Origin: Bromus sterilis
Lineage: Eukaryota > Streptophyta > Magnoliopsida > Poales > Poaceae
Direction of reading: 5' to 3'
Length of the DNA: 64,000 nt
NCBI GenBank assembly: GCA_950022295.1
Contig: OX465600.1
Coordinates: 230,599,782 to 230,663,781, forward strand
Part shown: positions 30,151 through 40,788 of the stretch, in pieces
Numbering within the stretch: the first letter of the stretch is position 1
How the letters are laid out: every line of letters starts with the position of its first letter
Program-made: the position numbers and the translations under genes
Notes under the pieces: generated by a model
Databases searched by the model: none
The model's input: the letters and a program-made list of their open reading frames with translations, nothing else
What the model was told of the DNA's origin: nothing

Positions 30151-30400
30151 TTTGGCACAAACTGTGCGCCTGGGTGCGTCACGGCCTTCATTTTGCTATG
30201 AACTGTGAAGTGTGTGGCCTGGGCGCGTCCCGACCTCTGTTTTTTGGTGTGAACTGTGCGATCTGGGTGTGTCCCGAGCCACTGTTTTCGTGTCCTATTC
30301 GTAGCCTGGGGTGTGTTCTGGCCTACAACTGTGTGCCCTGTGCATGCCTCGGTCACTATTTGGCGACAATTGTGTGGCCTCGGGGCATGTCCCGGTCGTT
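30151..30400. repeat. Degenerate ~48-bp minisatellite
   Basis: Around six units with the order AACTGTG, YGTGGCCTGGGYGYGTCCCG, then a CACTGTTTT-like tail recur just downstream of the NAM-like fragment. They would have lain in its 3' untranslated region. Confidence 0.65.
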
Positions 30401-31007
30401 TTACTACTTCAATCTTGATTGGACTGCCATGGCATCAAGCTGGTATGAACTATGGCAAGATGTTCGTACCTGGACAAATTTGTTCTGCCGCACTGTTGGA
30501 CAAAGCAACCCTAAGAGGGCGGATGATGTACGAATATTGATCCCTTTGGCGATTCAAACGAATAAAAGGCGTAAAAAATCATGATCCATTTAGATCGGTT
30601 AGTTGGAGTTGCGCTTAACAAATTATACTCTGGACGTGTTTGTTGCATGGCTTTTTTGCCCGAAACTGATTACAGCATAATAAAAAACCGTTACCTGTGT
30701 TTGGTTGAGCCACGCTGGAATCTATTACCATGTAACCCGATTACAGCGCTATAAAAAATTAATTACGCCCACCTTTGACTGTTAAGAGATTCCATTCTGA
30801 TCCATTTTTCTTGCTCATGTTTCTGTTCACACTACTCCAACAACATCCCGATCCTAGCAGGCTGCAAGCGTGCACTACGGTCGCCGCCTCTGCTCTTGTC
30901 GTACCATCAACGCTGCCTCCGTTGCGGCTGAGCCGCCATGGCCATGCACGCTGCAGCCGCAACGCGCCGCCATCCCTGTCTGAACGCAGTCGCCGCTGCC
31001 GTAGTAT
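30401..31007. other. Unassigned segment left of element S
   Basis: No gene recognised. Short frames on both strands have no domain. TGTGTTTGGTTGAGCC near 30690 resembles the ends of Tourist/Harbinger-type MITEs, but no partner terminus is evident. The last 5 bp (AGTAT, 31003-31007) would be the target duplication of S. Confidence 0.35.
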
Positions 31008-32666
31008 TGATACGTCCAAAACGTATCTATAATTTTTGCTTGCTCCATGCATGTTTTGTGTGACTTTGCCATATTTTGCTTGAACTTTCATGCACTTTTG
31101 AGCATATTTGGACTAATCTATTAACCTAGTGCACCCAGCTGCCAGATGTTGTTTTCTGCTGTTTTTGTATTTTAGGTTTTCCGGCCATTAAAAGTGCTCC
31201 AAAAAATCCGGAAAAATCAGATAAAAATCAGCGACTCGGAAGCTTCCGGAAACACCAAAGGAGCGGAGGGGGGCCACCACCAGGAGGCCAGGAGGGTCCC
31301 TGGCGCGTCCCCACCCTAGGCCGCGCCAGTAGGCCTCCTGGCTGCCTGGTGGGTCCCTTCGACACCCCCCTTCGCCTATATTTACCCCTCGGGGTGGAAA
31401 CCCCTAATACGGACTCCTCTTTCGCGATCTCGCCTCTGTACCGCCGCCGTCGCCGTTTCAAGATCGGGGCTGCCTGGAGAAGCTGCTCCGGCTCCCTGCC
31501 GGGAGAAGCTACCCCCTCCGAGGGACCATCCATAGCCATGGACGCCTCCCGTATGTACCGTGAGTAGTTTCCCTTGGACCATGGGTCCGTGACCAGTAGC
31601 TATGTGATCTATATCTCCCTTCTTTGTGCTTCCACTTTCGAGACCTCGTGAGCTGCCTCACATGATCGAGGCTCCTTTGTAATTTTCTGCTGTTGCTATG
31701 CTGAGTTTGTTGGGATCTGATGGATTATGAGACTATGTTCAGATTGTGATGAGTAATACATTTGGTTCTTCTCTTTTATATTTTGTTCTTGAGTAAATTC
31801 TTGCATGTTCTCCGTTGCCGTATTTTACTTTGGCCAAGTGATTTATTGCAACTCCAAGAGGGGGTGTTATGCTTGATTGTGGGTTCAGCCCCTTGATGTC
31901 TAGCTTGAGTGACAGAAACATGAGACTAGGGGATGTGATGTTGCCACCAGGGATAAAACAACGGTGCTTGTATTCGCGGGTGCAAGGATTGTTTACTTTA
32001 CGCAAAGTTCTTTTAATGCAGTTGTCGGTTGCTTTGAGTTTACACTTTGGGTGGGATTCGCAACTTAATACCAGCAAGATGTTCTAGATAGATATCTCAA
32101 GGTGGATGATTCGTAGTAGATGCAGATGGATTTCGGTCTACTTACCTTGGCGTACTGCCATTTGCTTTTGAGCCCTTCCTTTCTTTGCAGCATAGTTAGC
32201 ATTGCGGTGCCTTCATAATCCTGTCAATTGCCCAACTGTGATTTGTTTACCTCGCTAGCACTTTTATCGTCTTTTGGGAGAGAGACATAACTAGTGAAAA
32301 TCACGTGACCTCGGTGCATCTTCATATCATTGTTTACACCCTCAATTTACTTTCAGTCTTTACTTTCAGTTGCCACTATCATTATCTCTTGCGTTTATCC
32401 TTTGTAAACGGCAAGGCCGGAGGAATTGACAACTCCTCTGTACTCGTTGGGAGCAAAGTTATTTGTATCTGTGTGCAGATCCAGGTGAAGTTAGCAACCT
32501 CGCGGCGCCATTGTTCACTTTACCACCTTCTTGTATCCTTCGGAGTCCTACGGGAGACAAACCTTGGTACCTTTGCCAAGGGAAAACTTGCCGCTGCACT
32601 ATATCTCACCCTGCACTTGGGGTAATCAACGAGGGCTTGAAGAGTATTAACACTCTCTTGCCATCA
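31008..32666 (+). mobile_element. 5' LTR of element S
   Basis: 1659 bp, TGATACGTCCAAAACGTATC to CTTGCCATCA, followed after ~10 bp by the primer-binding site. A TATATTTA at 31377-31384, after the GC-rich block, is at the place expected for the LTR promoter; the same CTATATTTACC occurs in the R LTR near 28446. Confidence 0.85.
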
Positions 32667-32676
32667 GCAAGTTTTC

Positions 32677-32694
32677 TGGCGCTGTTGCCGGAGA
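32677..32694 (+). promoter_or_regulatory. Primer-binding site of element S
   Basis: TGGCGCTGTTGCCGGAGA, the Q primer site with two substitutions. Confidence 0.8.
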
Positions 32695-32835
32695 CTCCAG
32701 CCTACAAGATAGGGGAGTTGCACACTATCTTTTATCTTTGATTTTTAGTCTTGTTAGTTTACCTTTCAGTTTTTACCTTTGTGTCTCTTATCAAAAATAC
32801 CAAAAATACATGTTACCTTGTCAGTATTTACCACT

Positions 32836-33651
32836 ATGGCTAGTCCTTTTGCCTTTGTGGAGGCAGAAGTACTCACCTTTACTCAAAGAGGTGGTGAAAG
32901 TTTGAAAGATGCTTGGTATAGAATTAATGATTCTCAAAAAAGAGCCACCAAGAAGAAATCCACTACTATCTTGCTTAGAAATTTTTACGTTGGGATCACT
33001 TCTCGGAATAGGTTTGTTTTAGACACTGCTATCAATGGGAACTTCGTAGAGGCCCCAGTTTGGGAAGCCCTTAATGTTATTGAAAATCTTGTTGGAAGTC
33101 TCCCAGTTGTTAGTATAAAAGAGGACATTACTTTAGCTCACATTATGAGAAAACTTGAAAAAATAGAGCTAGAGATGCCAAGTATCGATAGGGTGAATGA
33201 GTTGGATCGTAAGATTCAATGGAATTTGAATAGGTTAGATAACTCCATGCAGAAAATTATCAAAACTTTGGAGACTATCAAATCCCTTGATGAGAAGTCT
33301 TCTAGGATAGAAAAAATTGAGGAAGTTATTGAAACTCTAGGAACTACCTTTTCCTCAATCAAAACCAAAAAGGATGAAACTCCGGCAAAGAAGGAACCTA
33401 AGTTCATTTATGTCCCCAAGGTTCCTCGAGCTAAAGCACACACACCCATTGCCAAGAGAGTTGAAACGGTGAAAACTTTGGAGGAAACACCTATCTTTAA
33501 CTTTAATGAAACTCCAATTGATTTCCCTCCTTTTGATTTTATTCCAAGAAGCATTTTCATTCGTCCTTTATTTGAGAAACCTATTAAGACTAGTTGTACT
33601 ATTGAAGAGCTTTTTGATGATCTTGATGATGGTTCAATGGATACAGCTTGA
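32836..33651 (+). CDS. Gag-like ORF of element S
   Basis: 272 codons from ATG 32836 (MASPFAFVEAEVLTF); the frame is open from 32779, but the internal Met aligns with the conserved start of homology to Q. The gag-like part (LTFTQRGGESLKDAWYRIND; ILLRNFYVG; ALNVIENLVG) aligns with residues 10-85 of the Q protein. It continues with a Lys/Glu-rich coiled-coil-like stretch (about residues 115-185) and a Pro/Phe-rich tail (IDFPPFDFIPRS) ending EELFDDLDDGSMDTA. Unlike Q it has no protease-like segment. No zinc knuckle is seen. It is uninterrupted, which is notable for an element with a lost 3' end. The likely role is structural, in an element mobilised in trans. Confidence 0.65.
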   Translation: MASPFAFVEAEVLTFTQRGGESLKDAWYRINDSQKRATKKKSTTILLRNFYVGITSRNRFVLDTAINGNFVEAPVWEALNVIENLVGSLPVVSIKEDITLAHIMRKLEKIELEMPSIDRVNELDRKIQWNLNRLDNSMQKIIKTLETIKSLDEKSSRIEKIEEVIETLGTTFSSIKTKKDETPAKKEPKFIYVPKVPRAKAHTPIAKRVETVKTLEETPIFNFNETPIDFPPFDFIPRSIFIRPLFEKPIKTSCTIEELFDDLDDGSMDTA

Positions 33652-35665
33652 TCTTTTTGCATTAAGCCTAGCTAATGGCTTTCAAGATGCGCTTTCGGGA
33701 GGCAGCCCGCAACGAATTTAGGTTTTTATTTTTGATTTTCTTCTGTTTTTAGTGGTCTTGATGATTGTTACTACTGTAGCAACATCATTGTATCTTTGTT
33801 TTCAAGCTTTGTGCCTTTTATAGCCTCATACGACAAGGGAAGTGAAAGTTGTCACATGTTGTCCAGAAAACAGATTCTGTCCTCGTGACTAGAAATATCC
33901 CAGTTCATCTTTTTGAGCTGATTTTTTTACACAGCGTGCTCTATACAATTACGAAACTTGCGTATGTTCTGAGTTTTTTTATTTGAGTTGCAGAAGTATC
34001 CCTAAAAAATCCTTTTCTATCTGTTGTTCTATTTTTCACAGATTCTGCCACGTTTTGTCTCTCCTTACTTTTGCAAACCTTAAGCTTGCTTTTTCTTTGA
34101 AAAAAAATTTGGAAATCTTGAGAAACAGTAGATCTTGAAGATTATCTTTATTTCCAGTGGAGAAAAATTATTTTATTAGGATACTAACCTCTCTAATCAG
34201 TCTACAATGAGTTATGTATGAAGGGAGTTTTCAAGTGCGCGATGGAAGATGGTGAAGATCTTGGAGTGTCAAACCCTCAAGCTTGGGGATGTCCATGTGC
34301 ACCCCCCCCCCAAGAAATATTCAAGGAGACTCAAGCGTCTAAGCTTGGGGATGCCCCCATGCATCCCCTTCTTCATCAACAATTATCAGTTCGACTCTCG
34401 TTGCACTATATTTTTACCACTTCATGCGTTATGTGCTATACTTGGAGCGTCCCGCTCTTTGCTTTTCTAGGTTTGTTTTTGCTTTGTTTGCTGTAGTAAC
34501 AAGTTAGATCCCAGCTTACTTACTCTTTTGTGTGGGAGAGATACACGCTCCGCTTGAACTAGAACTCCTCATAGGATTTCCATGCTTATTCTTTTACCTG
34601 TGAGTTGTTCTTTTTCTTTTCTTAGCTGCTGCTCTGTTTAGTAGTAGTGCTTTAGTTTTTCTAGAGCTTTTATTTTGTTTTAGGTTGAACTTTCTATAGG
34701 TTGCATGTTTTATCTTGTTAGAGAGTTTGCCTGTTGCACTGAGTTTTGTGTCTTGACTAGAAGTAGGTAGTTAAAGTTGCTTTTCTCTTTGTAGTAGTAA
34801 CTTGCAAAAGTTTTGAGGTATTGACTAGAGTAATGTTTGAACTTTCGGTGTCAAGAGCTCGAGCCTATTAGTGATAGATGCCGTATTTTGGGCAATCCGT
34901 GTGTTTTTCAAAAACCAAAAACTCCTGTTGAGAACTCTAGCTACTAGATGGATCACTAACCTCTGGAGGGTTCGAATATTAGAGTACACTCACGTACCAT
35001 GAGTCGAGGATGCGCAAGGATAACCAAACCCCCATACACTCCTCCTCGGGGTACTTGTCTCTTTGTGAACCTCCTGATTAGATTGAGAGTTACCGATAAT
35101 AAGTGCATGAGTTCTTCGGACTAATGTGAGTATTCGAAAGTTGACACTTCCACCCACCTATACTTTTTCTAGCCTCTTCGGTACCGTGCATTGCCCTTTC
35201 TCACCTTGAGAGTTGGCGCATACTTCGCCGGTGCATCCAAACCCTTGGCACGATACGCTCTGTCAACATAAGCCTCCTTATATCTTTCCTCAAAACAGCC
35301 ACCATACCTACCTACAAGGCATTTCCATAGCCTTTCCGAGATACATTGCCATGCAACATCCACCTTCTCATGACTTGATCTTCATGTCATACATGTTCCT
35401 GCTATCCTGGCAGAACCATATATTTGCATCATGATAGTTATATCTTCTTTATGTGAGTACCTTTGTAAAGTGTGAAAGATCTCCTATATTCTTGTAAAAT
35501 ATAGAGGGTTGCCCCTAAAGTGAGGAAAATATCCCAAAGAGGACAAAATCAAAAGATCCCAAAGAGGACAATTGAGAGTTAAATAGAAAGAGCCATTGAG
35601 GCCACCAAAAAAATACAAAAAAATACCAAAAAGAGAAAAAGAAAAAAAATAGAGAAGGGGGCACA
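33652..35665 (+). other. Noncoding 3' internal tract of element S
   Basis: It begins with GGGAGGCAGCCCGCAACGAATT, a block also present (reverse strand) in Q near 24975; no part is coding. It contains two AAGCTTGGGGATG motifs (34279-34291 and 34341-34353), matching the internal motifs of Q. The tract ends in the purine-rich AGAGAAGGGGGCACA where X has inserted. Confidence 0.7.
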
Positions 35666-36411
35666 TGTAACGGCCCAGTTGCAATAATAAGAAATCAACA
35701 TGATATTGCACCTTGTCTGATGACTTTGTAACTTGGCATGATGCTAGAGTTTCACATTTCATGTGGTGATTTAAATTTTCATTGGGATTGGAGCCCATTT
35801 GGTTTGTTTGAGTTTGCATCCAAAATGGTTCAAGAAGGGTGTTTGAAGAGTTTTAATTGTTGCATCATGCTCTCCTTGATCCCAAACTTGGCATAGCCAA
35901 TTCTCTACCCTGCCCAACCTTTTCAAAAACCTTGCAACATTTTTTTCCAACTCCAAAAATGTGGGCCACAGTTCAATGTGATTTGAATTTCCAAAAATGG
36001 CCCCACATTTTAGTTGCTCCAAAAATGTTCAAACCAATTTTATAAATTGGAGAATATTGCAAGGGTTCCAAAACATATTTTTATATGTTTTTCTCTTTTG
36101 ACTTTTTCTCTGGAAAAATGCTGGAAGGTTCTGTTATATTTTTAATGGAAATCCCTCTCGTTTTTATTTCCGGCAAAAGGTGAATCCAGGCCCAGTCGTC
36201 TGGCCCGGCTTCCCTCGCCGCAGCCCAGCCCAGCCGAATCGATACGCCTGAGCCGTGTAAGCCGTAGGATCTTGATCCTACGCCTCGCATAGAAGGGCGC
36301 ACTGACGGCCACCTACTCCGTTAGGCCACCGTCGCGGACGTCGAGAGAGGAGGCTGCCGGAGCCGTCCGTTGCAGCCGTCTCCGGCCGTCACATCACGCG
36401 TTGAGCCCCCC

Positions 36412-36418
36412 TATAAGA
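36412..36418 (+). promoter_or_regulatory. Candidate LTR promoter TATA box (X)
   Basis: TATAAGA in CCCCTATAAGAGCCCCGAGG is followed ~15 bp later by CTAGGGTTTC, which resembles a plant telo-box. The same arrangement is conserved in the truncated 3' LTR (45944-45950). Transcription would start near 36440, making U3 about 775 bp. Confidence 0.55.
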
Positions 36419-37321
36419 GCCCCGAGGCCTAGGGTTTCTTACCCCCCCCCCTCTCAATTCGTTCTGCCGCCGCCTCCCTGCTCGCCGGGGAGCTCCCCCG
36501 TTCCGGCCTGCAGGAGCAGGAGGGGAGCTGCGCTGCGAGTTCGAGCCGAAGACCTCCGCCGCGGGCCGTCGTCTTCCCCGTCGTCGGTGGAGTCAACCTC
36601 CTCATCCTCCGTGTGTTCGACGTCGCCCCCGAGCACACCAAGGTGAGCCAGCACCGCCCCCGTAGGCCGCACGTTAGATCTCGAGCCGTGGCCACGTTCT
36701 GTTTCGAATCGAGCCGTGTGTCGCCGTTGCCGCCGTGTAGCCGTGACCATCGTGCCCTGGGCGTGTCGAGTAGCGTTGCGGGCGTGTCCTGGGTGTGTCC
36801 AGAGCGCGCCCAAGGCAGAAAAGCGCCCACCTTTGTCCCGAGTGTGAGTGCGATGGCCTCGGTGTGAAGCTCTGAAGTTGCAGTGCCGCCCCGCTTTGCA
36901 GTGGAGTTGTCGTCGCCGTCGAGGTCGCTTCCGGCCAACCGTCGATGTTGGGCTCCACCTAGATGTCCCACCTGCAGCTCCCATGCGCCCATCGTGTAGC
37001 TAGGGCCCCAGAGGTGAGGTTTGCCTCGCCTGAAGTCGTCGGCAGCGCGGTGCTGTTCTGAAGTTGGCCTCGCCGCTGCTCTGAACCTGGTGAGCTCGAG
37101 ACCTGACCGTGGCGTCTTGGTGGTCGTGGCCTGGTTTCCTCTATAGCTGGTAGTGTGGGGAAGAGGTCCCGCACAGCCACTGGCCGGCCGGCGACGTATG
37201 CTCAACGTGAGCGTCGCCGTGGTTGCGCTCTGTCGCCGGTCTGAAGACTGAATCTGTTCGTCAGGTGTCAGTGGTAGGAGTAGCTCTTCTTTGCTGTTGT
37301 GTGTATTTGTTCAGCAATCGT

Positions 37322-37415
37322 GCAGTAGCGTAGTGGTCGAGGGGGATGAGTTGGAGAGGCACGGCCTGGGTTCGAATCCCAGCCGCTGCATTTGCCCCCT
37401 CCTTTTTCTTTTCTT
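37322..37415 (+). mobile_element. tRNA-derived SINE-like sequence in the X 5' LTR
   Basis: An A-box-like TAGCGTAGTGG (37326-37336) and a perfect B box GGTTCGAATCC (37369-37379) are 32 bp apart, the tRNA spacing. The T arm CTGGG-TTCGAAT-CCCAG is perfectly paired. The 3' acceptor strand CCGCTGC would pair with the 5' GCAG but for about 3 missing bases, so a functional tRNA is unlikely. A T-rich tail (CCTTTTTCTTTTCTTTT) follows and could act as a pol III terminator. No target duplication could be defined. Confidence 0.5.
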
Positions 37416-40116
37416 TTGCCTAGACCCGCGGGGCAGACTGGGCTTGGCCCAGTAGCTGCCACCGCCTGGTGGGCTGGCCCAGGGTGAAGAGGAGAGATGG
37501 GCCGGTTGCCGAATCCAGCCCAGTGCCCATTTTTTTCCTTTTCTTTTCTGTTTTCCTTTTTCTCAAAATTGATTTGAATTCAAATTCAAATCTGTTTTGG
37601 GACTTTTGATCTTTCTGCCTCAAGCATTTCATGCCATATATGAATTTGGGGTAGTTTTGCCCACTAATCACAGTGGTGGTGTTCATTTTGTAGTTTTCCC
37701 CCTCTAATCTTGGAGTAGTGGTAATTTTGCAAAGAAGCCCCTCACTTCTTTTGTATTTGCACGGTGTTTTGCAAATTCAAAGTGTGCCATGCCTTATATG
37801 GTTTTGGGGTAGAAAAATGCAGGGATTCCAATGGTGATGTCCATGTGATGTTTTGTGCAACTCAAGTGGACATGGTGTGAAACACCTAGCCATATCAACT
37901 TGTTTCATTGCCTTCTATTCTTTCAACTTTAGTGCATGTTGAACTCCGGGTCATCTTTTCATTCCAAGTCTCTCTTCATGTCATCTTCAACACCTTGCAT
38001 CATCAAGCTAGCCCCTATGCATATTGTCATATGCAATGTGGTTGGGTTCCTTTCTTTTGTTGCACCTTTCCGATGTCAAATTCATCGACATCTCTCCGTC
38101 TCCGGAATCGATGTTTTACTTTCACATTGTAATTATTTTCTGTTAATTGCTTTTGATCATGTCATGTTGCCATGTTAATTACACCAAAATTAAGGCTAAG
38201 ACCAAAGCCATTTTACGTAAATAAATTGCATATGAAGTTGTTGACGTGTCGTCACCACCTTCATTTAAATCTGACTAGATAGGGTCACATCATGTCGATT
38301 AAACTTGATCATACCATCTTTGCCTGTGCATTGCACCCATTGCTTACTTGTGTGCCTTTTCCTTTCCGGTACTTTACGTTAGCACCTGCGACCGCCGAGG
38401 AGACTTACGTGGAGATTTCCGACACCGAGAACGAGGAGCCTGCTACGTCTGCTTCGACGACCGATTACCCAGGCAAGGGGAAGATTTATACCATTACCTG
38501 ATACCTTTCTGCCTACCTGCCTAGCTGTAGTCTAGAACGTTTGTTTGATCCTATCCATTTGCTTATGCCACATTCAAAACCAAACAGCCATGATCCCCAC
38601 TCCCAGCAAAACCATTGTATTGCTAAGTTACCGCAGCTCAGCCATTGATTAGTATGAGTAGGAAAACTTGCTTCTTACCCTATGCTATGGTTTGGGATAT
38701 CATGTTATTCAAAGAAGTTGGTTGATATTTATTATTATTATGATGTTAACTTATACTTGACGAATGATGGGAGACCAGGCTGTTCCCGCCAGGTGTTTTG
38801 TTCCATTTGAGTCACCTAGGTCCCGAGTTCCGGGTATTGTGTTTCTTGGCGAGCATGCCTAATCGTGTGTGGGATTCTATGGGGTCCCCTTGTCTTAACT
38901 ACCTATCTTCATACAATTCTAGTGGTGGCCCGAGCTGATTTACTATTTGCAAATGTGTGTGTGCTTGGTTGGTACCCCAGCAGTTTTCGAAACAACCCGG
39001 GCCAACGGAGACATAGTTCCTCTGGTTAGTCCACACTGGTGAGCTAGGGAAGTCCCTTGTCCTATAGGTGAGACTAAACCCGACCTTGGCCATACGGTAG
39101 AGGCCGATTCAAGAGCGCGGTCGGCTTTTGAGTTGGATGTCGACTCACCGGGGGCCACCCGGAATTGTACGTTGATTAGTTAGAGGGACTCTGATGTTCC
39201 GGAGTTTCAGGCGTTTACATAGCCAAGTGGAATCCGGGCGTACATGCGAAGCCTATGATGGGCAGTTGGTACACCCCTGCAGGGTTAAATCTTTTCAAAA
39301 AGCCGTGTCCGCGGTTATGGACGACTTGAGACCTACTCCTTGTTCATAGAATAACATCAATTTGAATCATAATTAAAACTTGCCTACCGTGTGAGTGCCT
39401 TGGTTGCTTTTCTTCGTCCAGGGGACCGAGAGAAGATCCAGGTTGTGTTATGTTTGACGTAAGTAGGTGAATAGTGGACTTATGACACGATGTCACGTGT
39501 ATTCTTGGATCTTACCTCTACTCCAATAGAACGTTAGCCACCATATATGATAGTGCGGCTGCAACCTTTACCTTTACCTTGTCTTACCGTAGGGAGTTAG
39601 TTATCATGTAATGATATAATCTCACCCCTGTTTTCGTTTTGTGCTTTTACTGTTTTGCCTGATCGGCCGCTGCAGTTGACTACTACCTCGACCCGAGCAC
39701 TGGACGATACTTCGTGGAGGTGCCCTCGGAGGATGACGACGAGGACGACCTCGTTCAGTAGATCCTATATTTGGGTTCCGACGATCCGTGGGTGGACTAT
39801 TTATGTGCAGCCCTCTCTAGGGCAATTTGGATCTTGACCGTACTCGATCGTGATTGTCTTCCGCTTGTTTCATGATATACTGTTGGGTCCATGGACCTCT
39901 GAGATGTTGTAATAATTTCCAGCGGCGATGTATGCCCTGGACTCTATATATTTATGTCTTAGTATTAAAGTTCATTGTTCTTATACTTGTTGTCGAGAAT
40001 CCGGCAGCGACACGAGTGCGAGTGTCGTGAGTCGGTGGCCTTTTATGCGCTACTAACTTCAGCGGGACACGAAAGCGATTAACTCGAGTTAGCACCGCAT
40101 CGGGGGCCTTACAACT

Positions 40117-40128
40117 TGGTATCAGAGC
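40117..40128 (+). promoter_or_regulatory. Primer-binding site of element X
   Basis: TGGTATCAGAGC, the initiator-methionine-type primer site, starts 3 bp after the 5' LTR end. Confidence 0.9.
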
Positions 40129-40444
40129 AGGACTGGCTGTAGGACCCCTTACTGGCCGAAGTTGAGTCTAGAAACTATTTTTTAGTTATTAAAGAAAAAT
40201 CGGAGAGTAGGAACTCTTTCTTTTTCTTCTTACCCCACCCTCCCACCCCTTTTTCTGTGAGGAAGTGAAACGTTGTTTTCTCTCTGCAACTTATCCCCTC
40301 TCAAAACAAATCTAGGTTCTCGTTTACATGAGGCTCCGATTCCTCTATAATTTTTTGCTAGCGATGAGAAGGGTTGGCGTACGTTGAGAACACTGAGCCG
40401 CCACTTGGGTTTGACAGCTCCACCTCGCTTACGGCGTACCTCAG

Positions 40445-40787
40445 GTGAAACTCCTATACAGGGATGGTTGGCATCCTCCGGATGTGGTTCCTCCACCTAT
40501 AGGAGACCGCTTCGGCGGGCCGCTCAGGGCAGATGTCTCAACGTTCAGGTCTTCAACCACTTGTATATATTGTTGTGTGCTCGCTAGAATATTATTATCT
40601 TGGTTTCGGATGATCTCGGTTTGGGGATTCTAGTAGCACCTAGCCTTCGACCTTTCGGGTTAACCTTGGTGGAATTTCAGCCTTCAGCTTTCTCATAACT
40701 CGTGAGGAAGTTTTGTTGTCAATATTGCTTTATCTTCTGGTTTCGTCAATGTTTCAACCATGTTCTCATAAGTGTTCCTGTATACAG
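40445..40787 (+). other. Candidate gag-leader intron of element X
   Basis: A donor CTCAG|GTGAAA at 40445 and an acceptor TATACAG| at 40787 that ends one base before the gag ATG (40789), preceded by a T-rich tract. Prediction from splice-site consensus only. Confidence 0.3.
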
Positions 40788-40788
40788 G

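Larger units (their letters stand above)
31008..35665 (+). mobile_element. Element S: 5' part of a non-autonomous Gypsy-type element
   Basis: The 5' LTR is 31008-32666, the primer site 32677, a gag-like ORF 32836-33651 and a noncoding internal tract runs to 35665, where element X is inserted. The 3' LTR is not in the window. It belongs to the same family as Q (same LTR, primer site, gag-like ORF and 3' internal blocks) but in the opposite orientation. No polymerase domains are present. Confidence 0.8.
35666..40113 (+). mobile_element. 5' LTR of element X
   Basis: 4448 bp, TGTAACGGCCCAGTTGC to GGGGGCCTTACA. The left flank is GCACA (35661-35665). The GC-rich centre has several long minus-strand frames that have no domains and are not supported as genes. 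Confidence 0.9.

Noticed and set aside
30174..30584. Cys-rich plus-strand ORF after the NAM-like fragment and the 172-codon minus-strand ORF 29838-30356
   Set aside because: Both come from the ~48-bp minisatellite and flanking low-complexity sequence.
36429..37205. 258-codon minus-strand ORF in the X 5' LTR and its 199-codon counterpart 45926-46525
   Set aside because: GC-rich LTR; several frames on both strands are open over the same stretch, no domain, and the LTR promoter lies on the other strand.
37322..37390. Functional tRNA gene
   Set aside because: 5' acceptor strand lacks about 3 bases, the D and anticodon arms do not fold well, and it lies within an LTR.
40702..40788. Upstream start of X gag at 40702
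   Set aside because: The segment is a T-rich leader with a splice-acceptor-like end; protein similarity to gag begins after the ATG at 40789.
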